Positions 42,696 to 51,134 of a stretch of 64,000 nt of DNA are shown here, piece after piece. Each line of letters starts with the position of its first letter. The first letter of the stretch is position 1. The translations under genes and the position numbers were made by a program. The notes beneath the pieces are model-generated. The model was not told the DNA's origin. It saw nothing but the letters and a program-made list of their open reading frames with translations, and ran no database searches. The stretch is from Ignavibacteriales bacterium (GTDB lineage: Bacteria > Bacteroidota > Ignavibacteria > UBA10030 > SZUA-254). The stretch is taken from contig JACRMQ010000006.1 of NCBI GenBank assembly GCA_016214905.1, forward strand, positions 664,510 through 728,509, in the 5' to 3' direction.

Positions 42696-43862
42696 ATGCC
42701 AGATTCTCAACAGGAAAAAATACAATTGTACGATTACCAATTACCCGATCTAGGCACAATACCTGGCACACCGATAACATTTTTACAGCATGTAATGAAA
42801 ATCGTGTTTTTTATCTTTTCTTTATCATTTTTAACAGGTTTAGTAATTGCTTTTACGATAACATTTGACACAACCATTGATGCAAATGGAATTCTTGAGC
42901 CAAAAATAGTTATCCCAGTTCGGAGCAACCAAACTGGTATCATTCAGCAAATAAATACTTCAACTGGTGCTATAGTTCAGAAAGGTCAAATCATCGCGAG
43001 ATTAGATTCACTGAGTTTCGAAAATCAACTAATAAAAATTGAATCGGAATACCAATCAAAAAAATACGATTACCAAAAAACCATACAAGTTATTGATGTT
43101 CAACGACAACAAGAGGTTGAGCTATTATTGGACGCAAAGGCTAAACTAATTAGATCGAAAGCTCAGTTTCGAAATAGTCTTCTCCAGTATGGGTTCAATG
43201 CATACGATGATTCTTTCTCTGCACATTATAAAGTCGGTACGCATACGGGAATCGATATCGCTTTATCAGATATTTCATCTGCAGAAGCGGTAATTCGATA
43301 TCATACATCCAAAATCGAAGAAATAGATCTAAACCTGTTGAATATCCAGAAAGAACTCAGTGAATTAAAACAACTTGAAAAACAAATAACAATTCTAAAT
43401 GAAGTGACACGTCAACTAACTATTTTTTCTCCAGTTTCGGGAGTTGTCTTAACTGAAAATGTTGAACGATTGAATGGATCACTTATTCGTGAAGGAGACC
43501 CCCTAATTGAAATTGGAGGCTTAGATTACTGGCGAGTGAATCTTTTTTTAAATGATCAAGAAATACATGAGATTAAAACAGGTGATTTGGTGAGCATCTC
43601 GATTAAAGCATTGCCATTTATGAAGTATGGATTTTTCTCCGGGAGAGTCGTTTCAATCGCATCCGAACCGGTAAGCGCAGAACAAACTAAATTTATTGGA
43701 TTATTTAGAGTTACGATAGATATAGATTCGTTGAGTTTGAATTCCGTAATCCGAGGCAAATTACGACGCGGTTATAATGTCGAAGGAAAAATCAAGACTG
43801 GTTCTGGACGCATCATCGATTTTATATGGAAAGAATTGAAAAATTCAAGAGCGAGTTTATAA
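42696..43862 (+). CDS. HlyD-family membrane fusion protein
   Basis: A 388-aa periplasmic adaptor: one N-terminal TM (MKIVFFIFSLSFLTGLVIAF), a lipoyl-like half (VIPVRSNQTGIIQQINTSTG; VQKGQIIARLDS), a long coiled-coil hairpin (about 110-235), the second lipoyl half (LTIFSPVSGVVLTENVERL) and a beta-barrel. It bridges an inner-membrane exporter to an outer-membrane channel. No TolC-like gene is in the window. Confidence 0.92.
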   Translation: MPDSQQEKIQLYDYQLPDLGTIPGTPITFLQHVMKIVFFIFSLSFLTGLVIAFTITFDTTIDANGILEPKIVIPVRSNQTGIIQQINTSTGAIVQKGQIIARLDSLSFENQLIKIESEYQSKKYDYQKTIQVIDVQRQQEVELLLDAKAKLIRSKAQFRNSLLQYGFNAYDDSFSAHYKVGTHTGIDIALSDISSAEAVIRYHTSKIEEIDLNLLNIQKELSELKQLEKQITILNEVTRQLTIFSPVSGVVLTENVERLNGSLIREGDPLIEIGGLDYWRVNLFLNDQEIHEIKTGDLVSISIKALPFMKYGFFSGRVVSIASEPVSAEQTKFIGLFRVTIDIDSLSLNSVIRGKLRRGYNVEGKIKTGSGRIIDFIWKELKNSRASL

Positions 43863-43981
43863 ATGCTAGGAATGAATAAGAAAATATAACTCTATTACCA
43901 TTACCCAGCTCATCTATTTTCGATTGATATGATAACTTGAGCTAATTGAAATTTAATTACATAACTTAATACAAAAGATCT

Positions 43982-44974
43982 ATGAAAACAGCAAATCAAG
44001 CTAATAATCAAATCATGGCAATAACCTATGGTGATTTAGAATGTCGAGAGAGATTTATTTTCTCTAGTTGTGTTATGTTGGAGATATTAGAGAAAGCAGA
44101 AAAATTCGCTCAATCAGACATATCTGTTTTAATAGAAGGTGAGAATGGGGTCGGAAAGGACGTTATTGCTCGCTATATCTATGCAAAGAGTAGTAGAGCG
44201 GGCAGACCGTTCATACAGGTAAATTGTGGTTCAATTCCTGAAACATTATTTGAGTCAGAATTTTTTGGATTTGAAAAGGGATCCTTCACGAACGCCCTTA
44301 GAGATCATAGAGGATATTTCGAGCGGGCAAATAATGGAACAATAGTAATAGATGAGATTAGCGAAATACCATATCATCTTCAGGTGAAACTCTTGCATGT
44401 TTTTGAAGATCGCAGTATTTATCGCGTCGGAAGTGAAAAAAGAATTCCATTGGATATTAGAATAATCGCTACAACGAATTCAAACCTTAAATCTCTTGTT
44501 CATGAGAAGAAATTCAGGCAAGATTTGTATTATCGATTAGCGAGTTGTACAATTTTCGTTCCGCCTTTGAGAGAAAGAAAAGATGATATCAAAGTACTTT
44601 CAGAACATTTTGTTAGAAAGTATTCTAATGGTACAAAATACTTAAGTTTGGGAGCATATAATAAATTACTAGACCACGGATGGCCCGGGAACATAAGAGA
44701 ACTCGATGCATGCATTCATCAGTCAATATTATTAACCAATGGAAAAGCATCCATTGATATAGATGATATAAAATTAGATAATCCTATATACAAAAATAAT
44801 CACAGAGAGCTTCAAATTATCGTTGATACATTGCAACAATTTAATGGATGTATTAATAAATCTGCAAGGTATTTGCATGTACATAGAAACACCCTTTATT
44901 ATTATATCAAGAAACATCAAATCGATATAAATAATATAAGAACCTCCCTATTATTACGCAATAATCAAAAATAA
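43982..44974 (+). CDS. Sigma-54-type AAA+ activator with altered GAFTGA loop
   Basis: A 330-aa protein lacking a receiver domain. Walker A GENGVGKD (about 52-59), the sigma-54 contact loop reads GSFTNA where the family has GAFTGA, Walker B GTIVIDEISE, and R-finger region RLASCTIFVPPLRERKDD. A Fis-type HTH closes the protein (NGCINKSARYLHVHRNTLYY). It probably controls transcription of the RiPP genes. The loop change could weaken or modify sigma-54 engagement. Confidence 0.88.
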   Translation: MKTANQANNQIMAITYGDLECRERFIFSSCVMLEILEKAEKFAQSDISVLIEGENGVGKDVIARYIYAKSSRAGRPFIQVNCGSIPETLFESEFFGFEKGSFTNALRDHRGYFERANNGTIVIDEISEIPYHLQVKLLHVFEDRSIYRVGSEKRIPLDIRIIATTNSNLKSLVHEKKFRQDLYYRLASCTIFVPPLRERKDDIKVLSEHFVRKYSNGTKYLSLGAYNKLLDHGWPGNIRELDACIHQSILLTNGKASIDIDDIKLDNPIYKNNHRELQIIVDTLQQFNGCINKSARYLHVHRNTLYYYIKKHQIDINNIRTSLLLRNNQK

Positions 44975-45182
44975 TCTCATTTGAGAATATTATTTACATC
45001 GGGATTCTATAGTCAAAACATACAAAGTAAGGATACTGTTAATAATTGTCTTATGATAATTTTATGATGTTTTTATAAAAAGAAAAAAGTATGACCAAAA
45101 CATTCTTTCATAAAAGCAGTTAAACAAGACCTATTCAGATGAATATGACAGCAATAGATCTCAGTTTACTCGAAGAAGAATT

Positions 45183-46637
45183 TTATCCTGATATCTTAGT
45201 GCCTTTAAACGCTTCAGGATTTTTTTCCATTATATAACAATATTCTCTAATGTAACTGGCAAGGGATCTCTTTTTAATTACGCAGTCTGAATGCTTACGT
45301 TCAGGAGATACCTGGTTGCCATTGAACATACTAGTAAAGCATAGATCACATATACGTCTCGCCCAGCATTTTTCGCAACGTTGTGAAGAACAGATTTTGA
45401 CATAGCGATTGATTAGCTCAGATATGTTCTGGATATTGAAACCATCATAAATATTTCCGATCACCCATGCATTCTCTAGCTTTTCACACATACAAATATC
45501 ACCATTAATTGTAATAAATATTTTTCTCATTCCAGGTATACAAATACCATTAGGATAACACGTACCACTTAAAGGAAGAAGCGGTCGATGATGAAGTCGA
45601 ATATATGAACCTGAAAAAAATTTTGTTAGAACCGTGAACATTCTTTGATCCGAAGTATTATCAGGTGGATTCCTAAAAAATGAAATATATTTTTTCTTCA
45701 ATATTACGATTTGTTTCGAATAAATCCTCGACATTTGTTTCATATTAAATCTAGAATAAAAAGTTGTATCATATTCGTTTACCAGACTAAATCTCAAGGT
45801 TCCATTTGTAAATATTTCTTCATCTGCAAAATAATTCACAATTGCAAATAAGTCGTAAGGTGGTGCCATTGTGGGAAGGAACCCCACTTTTTTCCGATAA
45901 TATATCATATCAATAGATTGAATAAGCTTGATGTTTTCAATAATTTTCTCATAGGTTGGATGCTGACCTACCGTTAATCGATATCTATCATGGATATGCT
46001 CTGGACCGTCGAGACTAATATTGATTGTAAATTTATGTTCAATCAGAAACTTAATTATTTTCTCAGTCAAAAGGCTACCATTCGTAGTGAGGTGGTAGGA
46101 TATATCCCTTGACGTTCTTGATTGAATGTATTTTACCGTTCTGCGAATCAAATTGTATACAATCAACGGCTCCCCACCATAGAAACCGACTGATATGTCG
46201 CGAGCTTGAATACTTCTCTCCAGAAAGAAATCAACTGCTTTTTTTGCAACCCGCCAGGACATGTGTATAGTGGAGTGTTTACGTTTTGATTGATAACAAT
46301 CACCATAAGCACAATATACACAGCGAAAATTACATTGTTCAGTCACATTGAGGGTCAGATATTGAAGTTTTGAACTTAAATGATCAATCATGTGATCATC
46401 GCAGATAGGATTTTGAATCTCAGATGGGGGTGGTTTTTTAGGTAAAATGCCGTAATTATTTTGCAGATCTCGAATTTTTACTAATAATTCCTCATCCACG
46501 TCATCTTCAATATGAATTGACTTATTTACCCTACTACCAATATGTTGCCAGAGTGATTGCTCCATTCTAAGAATATGATTTGTATGTACGTCATAAAGAT
46601 AAAACTTTTCAGGGGTTTTGAATTTATAGTAATTCAT
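45183..46637 (-). CDS. Radical SAM/SPASM RiPP maturase
   Basis: A 484-aa enzyme. Residues 1-70 resemble the small recognition-type N-terminal domain of peptide maturases (FYLYDVHTNHILRMEQSLWQ). The radical SAM motif is C102-x3-C106-x2-C109 (EQCNFRCVYCA), followed by VGFYGGEPLIVY. The C-terminal SPASM part holds many cysteines (GTCYPNGICIPG, GDICMCEKL, CSSQRCEKCWARRICDLC). It lies 105 bases downstream of the cysteine-alternating precursor in the same direction. The likely chemistry is thioether (sactipeptide/ranthipeptide-type) crosslinks from the core cysteines, which is inference. Confidence 0.9.
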   Translation of the reverse strand: MNYYKFKTPEKFYLYDVHTNHILRMEQSLWQHIGSRVNKSIHIEDDVDEELLVKIRDLQNNYGILPKKPPPSEIQNPICDDHMIDHLSSKLQYLTLNVTEQCNFRCVYCAYGDCYQSKRKHSTIHMSWRVAKKAVDFFLERSIQARDISVGFYGGEPLIVYNLIRRTVKYIQSRTSRDISYHLTTNGSLLTEKIIKFLIEHKFTINISLDGPEHIHDRYRLTVGQHPTYEKIIENIKLIQSIDMIYYRKKVGFLPTMAPPYDLFAIVNYFADEEIFTNGTLRFSLVNEYDTTFYSRFNMKQMSRIYSKQIVILKKKYISFFRNPPDNTSDQRMFTVLTKFFSGSYIRLHHRPLLPLSGTCYPNGICIPGMRKIFITINGDICMCEKLENAWVIGNIYDGFNIQNISELINRYVKICSSQRCEKCWARRICDLCFTSMFNGNQVSPERKHSDCVIKKRSLASYIREYCYIMEKNPEAFKGTKISG

Positions 46638-46688
46638 TTAATAGCCTATATTCATATTTAAAAATAATAGATTGATTTAAATAAAACG

Positions 46689-46722
46689 AACCCCTAATAA
46701 AGATATTCCTTAATTAGGGGTC
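46689..46722 (-). terminator. Intra-operon hairpin between precursor and maturase genes
   Basis: Minus strand ACCCCTAAT / ATTAGGGGT, a 9-bp stem, followed by TCGTTTTAT. A leaky terminator here would give more precursor than maturase mRNA, a common arrangement in RiPP operons. Confidence 0.65.
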
Positions 46723-46742
46723 GATCCTTTATTGGGCGGCTA

Positions 46743-46958
46743 TCAGTATTGTTTCAACGTTCCGCACGGAACAGTATTAACAGAAGCTTGAGAGTCATTC
46801 AAAAGTGAAGTGCTACTTTGAACTGAAGCTGCGTGACTGTTCGTGTTCGAGTTCAAGTCTGACTGGTAACAACTACAGACACAACCGCAACTGCAATTGC
46901 AAGAACAACCACCACCACCTATATCGGGACTAATGTTTCCACCGATTAATTCCACCAT
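46743..46958 (-). CDS. RiPP precursor with seven alternating cysteines
   Basis: A 71-aa peptide. Short leader MVELIGGNISPDIGGGG, then C at 18, 20, 22, 24, 26, 28 and 30 (CSCNCSCGCVCSC), then a Ser/Asn/Gln-rich tail and one more Cys at 65 (VPCGTL). It is preceded by GAAAGGAGGTGATTAAAT, almost the full anti-Shine-Dalgarno complement, so strong translation is expected. A radical SAM/SPASM enzyme follows in the same operon and an ABC exporter with HlyD adaptor is nearby. A GG cleavage site before the core is plausible (PDIGGGG). No known precursor family is recognised. Confidence 0.85.
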   Translation of the reverse strand: MVELIGGNISPDIGGGGCSCNCSCGCVCSCYQSDLNSNTNSHAASVQSSTSLLNDSQASVNTVPCGTLKQY

Positions 46959-47016
46959 ATTTAATCACCTCCTTTCAAAAAATGTTTTGAAGAATATTTT
47001 ATGTATTTAGTTACTT

Positions 47017-47030
47017 CAAATATGATGCCA
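47017..47030 (-). promoter_or_regulatory. Possible sigma-54 (-24/-12) promoter of the precursor
   Basis: Minus strand TGGCATCATATTTGA: GG and the -12 dinucleotide are 10 bases apart as required, but the -12 is GA where GC is expected. It lies about 60 bases upstream of the precursor start, in a cluster that encodes a sigma-54-type activator. Confidence 0.35.
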
Positions 47031-47206
47031 ATAGAATATCAATAAATCTTTATAATGCATTAAGAAAATAAAAAAATCTATTCTCCACTTTAAAAATAAT
47101 TTGTGCATTATTGTGCACCTTTGTTCTTTCCCCCTTGTAAGTTTTAAATAAATATAAGGGGCTCTAAAATCGTTGAAGAATTGTAGCTTATTCTCTTTAA
47201 TCTGGC

Positions 47207-47235
47207 TTGACATTCTTTAAAAATGTTTGTAATAT
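47207..47235 (+). promoter_or_regulatory. Consensus sigma-70-like promoter of the ABC-2 operon
   Basis: TTGACA (47207-47212), 17 bases, TAATAT (47230-47235), about 140 bases before the ABC ATPase start. Such a perfect -35 with 17-base spacing is unlikely by chance in an intergenic region of 418 bases. A short hairpin (AACTTC / GAAGTT) sits in the leader. Confidence 0.65.
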
Positions 47236-47376
47236 ACACTTGGTTCTCGACAGCCTTCTGGATTCAACTTCTTATATGAAGTTACTCGAGGAGAATAATC
47301 TTAATGCACTATACAATCTTCTCACATTATTATTTTAAAATTTAAATATCTTATTCAGCTATAGAAGAGTCAATCC

Positions 47377-48081
47377 ATGATTCAAGCAATTAATCTCACT
47401 AAGCAATACGAGGATGGTTTAGTTGCCCTCAACAATCTGAACCTCGATGTTCAGCCCGGGCAAATATATGCCCTACTTGGTGCTAACGGTGCCGGTAAGA
47501 CAACCACTATCAATCTTTTCTTCAACTTCATAGAACCAACAAGTGGTACTGCGATTATAAACGGCATTGACTGTACAAAGAATCCGCTCGATGCTAAGAA
47601 ACATGCTGCATATGTCTCTGAAAATGTAATGCTATACGGTAACTTCACTGCACGGCAGAACCTCGACTTTTTCACAAAGCTTGCAGGTCGGAAAGATTTG
47701 AAAAAAGAAGATTACCATTTGGTACTGAAAGAAGTCGGTTTGCCAGAGCGTGCATTTGAGCAGCGCGTAAAAACATTTTCAAAGGGTATGCGTCAAAAGC
47801 TTGGTATCGCTATTGCAATATTAAAACAAGCACCAGCTCTTCTACTCGATGAACCCACATCGGGTCTCGATCCGTTAGCTGCATCAGATTTTCTAAAACT
47901 GTTGTTGCATTTAAAAACTGAAGGCAAAGCGATGCTGATGTCAACACATGATATCTTTCGCGCCAAGGAGATTGCCGACAAGATTGGAATAATGAAGGAG
48001 GGTGTTCTTATTATTGAAAAAACAAAAAAAGATTTGGAGAATGAGGATTTAGAAGAGCTATATCTGAAATATATGGAGTAA
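47377..48081 (+). CDS. ABC transporter ATPase (ABC-2 type)
   Basis: A 234-aa ATPase: Walker A LGANGAGKTTT, Q-loop area AYVSENVMLYGN, signature FSKGMRQKLGIAIAIL, Walker B LLLDEPTSGLD. The ABC-2 drug/peptide or NosF/GldA-like class. It precedes two permeases and a NEW3 protein, separated by short gaps or overlaps, so all four form one operon. It may provide self-immunity or a second export route for the peptide. Confidence 0.93.
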   Translation: MIQAINLTKQYEDGLVALNNLNLDVQPGQIYALLGANGAGKTTTINLFFNFIEPTSGTAIINGIDCTKNPLDAKKHAAYVSENVMLYGNFTARQNLDFFTKLAGRKDLKKEDYHLVLKEVGLPERAFEQRVKTFSKGMRQKLGIAIAILKQAPALLLDEPTSGLDPLAASDFLKLLLHLKTEGKAMLMSTHDIFRAKEIADKIGIMKEGVLIIEKTKKDLENEDLEELYLKYME

Positions 48082-48131
48082 GTACAAAAATAAATTAAAA
48101 GAAAAAATAGTTCAGCATTTTTTGAGATATC

Positions 48132-49697
48132 ATGATTTGGACAATAGCTAAAAAAGAGTTCCTCGAAAAAATACTTGATTTTCGAGTAGTCATCTCGTTT
48201 ATCATTGCGATAGCACTGATTCTAGTGGCAACTATAGTTGCCAGTGGCGATTATCACGCAAAAAAGGTAGAATATGACAAGCTGCTGACGGAGAGTCAAT
48301 CTATCTTGAGTAGCATTAAAGTCTATTCACAATATAAGCCGGTTGTTTACCTTCCTCCATCTCCTCTCAGTGTCTTTAGTCGCGGAATCGATATACCGAC
48401 ACCGATAACTGTGAACATTGAAATCAACGAAGTACCTTTGTACAAACCAAGAGAAGCTGGTTTGAATCCGATGATGAGCATATTCGATTCACTTGATATT
48501 GCAACTGTTGCACGGGTTCTATTTAGCTTACTCGTAATTCTGTTAACGTTCGATTCTTTCTCGGGTGAGAAAGAACAGGGAACACTACGACTGGCACTTT
48601 CCAATCCAGTCGCACGGATGAATATACTTTACGGTAAATTCATTGGCACAATAATGATCATCTCATTTGTAGTCTTCTTAACTTACATACTGACTATTAT
48701 CATGGTCCGTGTATTTTCTGGTATACCAATTGAATCTGGTTCTTATTTACGCGTACTTCTAATGGCTATTGCCACGATTTTTTATCTAGCTCTTTTGGGA
48801 GCACTTGGTATTATTGCATCTCTCAAATTTAACCATTCATCAACATCCCTCGCAGTTTTATTGTTACTCTGGTTTTTTCTAGCTATTCTGCAACCGAATC
48901 TCAATACCTACATTGTGACAGAATTTGAAAATAAACAATGGCTGCAAAACGCACAATCCGTATTTACCGATGATAACTGCGGAGCTATGAAGGAACTGGA
49001 ACAACTCCAACAGCAGTACGGTAGTCTATTTGAGGATCCAACGAAACGCGTATACTATTCTGCACTTGGATACAGCACGGTGATTGGTTGGGGTAATATT
49101 AGAATTCGTCCCATTATCACAGACGCAACATATGATATCCTCGAATACGGGATGCAACAGATTCGTATTTATCGTAAACTCGGCAATTGTGCTGAAAAGG
49201 AGTTCGATCTTTACAAGAATCATTTTATCACCAATCTCAATAAACAACTTAAATGGAAACGAACGTTAGAACTTCTTTCTCCTGCTGCAATGTATTCGCG
49301 TACTATTGCGATTCTCTCCCAAAGTGACATTGATAATGTTGACGACTTCTTCGAGCAAGCTCGACAGTACCGAACACAATATCTTACTTATCTTGACCAA
49401 AAAGGTATATTCTCAAACAACGCTTACCTGTATTTCAGCCGTTTAAGCAAAGATCAAATCAACCGAAAGGCAACAGAACAGCGAATGGCGCTATATATGC
49501 AAAATCCGAATTTGGTTCCATATATCAATGATCAACCACCACTCGATATGAGAGATGCACCGATATTCAATGCTCAGCAATCAAACATCACAACTGATTT
49601 CTCCAAAGCAGTTGGGAGCTTTGTACCAACCCTATTTTATTTTGCTATCCTTTTCTTCATGTCTGGTAAAAGTATGAAATCTTACGATCTACGATAG
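48132..49697 (+). CDS. ABC-2 type permease 1
   Basis: A 521-aa permease with an N-terminal TM, a large external loop, the characteristic LLVILLTFDSFSGEKEQGTL and SNPVARMNILYGKFIGT segment, four further helices, a second large loop (about 260-490) and a last TM. This is the architecture of the two-loop ABC-2 permeases of Bacteroidota. Confidence 0.9.
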   Translation: MIWTIAKKEFLEKILDFRVVISFIIAIALILVATIVASGDYHAKKVEYDKLLTESQSILSSIKVYSQYKPVVYLPPSPLSVFSRGIDIPTPITVNIEINEVPLYKPREAGLNPMMSIFDSLDIATVARVLFSLLVILLTFDSFSGEKEQGTLRLALSNPVARMNILYGKFIGTIMIISFVVFLTYILTIIMVRVFSGIPIESGSYLRVLLMAIATIFYLALLGALGIIASLKFNHSSTSLAVLLLLWFFLAILQPNLNTYIVTEFENKQWLQNAQSVFTDDNCGAMKELEQLQQQYGSLFEDPTKRVYYSALGYSTVIGWGNIRIRPIITDATYDILEYGMQQIRIYRKLGNCAEKEFDLYKNHFITNLNKQLKWKRTLELLSPAAMYSRTIAILSQSDIDNVDDFFEQARQYRTQYLTYLDQKGIFSNNAYLYFSRLSKDQINRKATEQRMALYMQNPNLVPYINDQPPLDMRDAPIFNAQQSNITTDFSKAVGSFVPTLFYFAILFFMSGKSMKSYDLR

Positions 49698-49712
49698 TTA
49701 GTGAGGCGGTGA

Positions 49713-51134
49713 ATGATAACAACATTAATTCTCAACGAAATCAAACATAATCTTCTAAGTCTGCGTTTTGTGATAGGTCTTCTTTTCGTTCTAATTGTAT
49801 ACACAGGAGGAAGCTTCATTTTCTCCAAGAAGTATCTAAATGAAAAGGTGAAGGACAGCCGTAACCAATTGATATATCAATCGAATTTGGAAACCTCGCA
49901 GCAAGGTTTAGAAAAACTATACGAGGAAGGAATTTTGCTCGTGAAGTTTCAGGAACTCTCTAGTTATTTCACGTCAGGTAATGAATCTCGCTTCCCGAAA
50001 GCTTTTGTTATTGCTCCCAATGCACCCCAAGGAGCTTCAGCATCAGGTGGTATGATTGTGGGTGGTTCCGGTAAAAACTACAAAATAGAAAACTACACAG
50101 ACTTCGATCTCACTTTCATTATTGGGATCGTGTTGAGTTTCTTCGCTATCGTTCTTACCTTCGACTCCGTCTCACGTGATCGTGAAGAGGGAACACTGAA
50201 GCAACAACTTTCAAACGCAGTACCTCGTGTACAGATACTTCTTGGCAAGTTCGTTGCCATACTTGTTCTACTGCTTCTCGCTGTCTTCATCGGTTCACTT
50301 TTTAGTATCATAATCTTCCAGATTGTTATTGGTCAAAATGTGCTTATATCGTTCCCTCTTGAAACGTTATTAACTGGTGTTCTATCAACCATCTATTTAT
50401 CTATGTTCATCTTGTTAGGGTTATGGATTTCTTCGAGTGTTGCCAAGTCATCAACGAGTTTGGCATTGCTACTAGTGTCCTGGGTAATTCTTGTTATCTT
50501 AAGTCCTTATATCGGTGGTATGATCGTACAGCAGTACTACCCGGTTGAATCAAAACAAGTATATGATGAAAAATGGCACTCTCTTCTAAGCACTACATCG
50601 AGTGAAACACCACAAGAATATTATGAATGCATTCAAGGAAGAGATAATGAGGAGAATTGGAAAGTTGTCGAACGATATCTTAATCAGCGAAATAATGCAT
50701 TCGAACAATTTATTACTCAGCGATTCATGGAACTCACGAATCAAGCAATCAAAGCAGAATCGTTCAATTTGTTTTCACCCTATGGAGCATTTAAGCAATC
50801 AATGGAACGGTTTGCTAATACTGGTTTATCATACCATAAAAAATTCTTTCAGAGAGCTAGGCAGTATCGATCTCAATTGGTTCAATTTATTTATGACCAG
50901 GATAAACTTGATCAACTAAGCAGGCATCGCATTGATCTAAATCCGAAAATTAGATCAATGTCTAATAAACCAGTTGACCCAGCTATAGTACCACGATTTA
51001 TTGCCCCATCACGACATGTAAGCAGTATAGATATTGTGCAATCGTTGAAGTCTATCTGCTATTTAATAATTCTTAACATTTTTTTCTTTATTCTTGCTCT
51101 TTTCCAATTCTTGAGAATGGATGTGCGACAATGA
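49713..51134 (+). CDS. ABC-2 type permease 2
   Basis: A 473-aa paralogue of the preceding permease: FAIVLTFDSVSRDREEGTLK, QQLSNAVPRVQILLGKFVAI, the same helix order and two large loops. It forms a heterodimer with permease 1. Its stop overlaps the start of the NEW3 gene (ATGA). Confidence 0.9.
   Translation: MITTLILNEIKHNLLSLRFVIGLLFVLIVYTGGSFIFSKKYLNEKVKDSRNQLIYQSNLETSQQGLEKLYEEGILLVKFQELSSYFTSGNESRFPKAFVIAPNAPQGASASGGMIVGGSGKNYKIENYTDFDLTFIIGIVLSFFAIVLTFDSVSRDREEGTLKQQLSNAVPRVQILLGKFVAILVLLLLAVFIGSLFSIIIFQIVIGQNVLISFPLETLLTGVLSTIYLSMFILLGLWISSSVAKSSTSLALLLVSWVILVILSPYIGGMIVQQYYPVESKQVYDEKWHSLLSTTSSETPQEYYECIQGRDNEENWKVVERYLNQRNNAFEQFITQRFMELTNQAIKAESFNLFSPYGAFKQSMERFANTGLSYHKKFFQRARQYRSQLVQFIYDQDKLDQLSRHRIDLNPKIRSMSNKPVDPAIVPRFIAPSRHVSSIDIVQSLKSICYLIILNIFFFILALFQFLRMDVRQ

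Noticed and set aside
45139-45237. A 32-aa plus-strand ORF (MNMTAIDLSLLEEEFYPDIL) as a second RiPP precursor
   Set aside because: It overlaps the 3' end of the maturase gene on the opposite strand and lacks a core-like region; support is too thin.
47016-47213. A 65-aa ORF upstream of the RiPP precursor
   Set aside because: AT-rich, no Shine-Dalgarno, and it covers the promoter region of the precursor; no conserved pattern seen.
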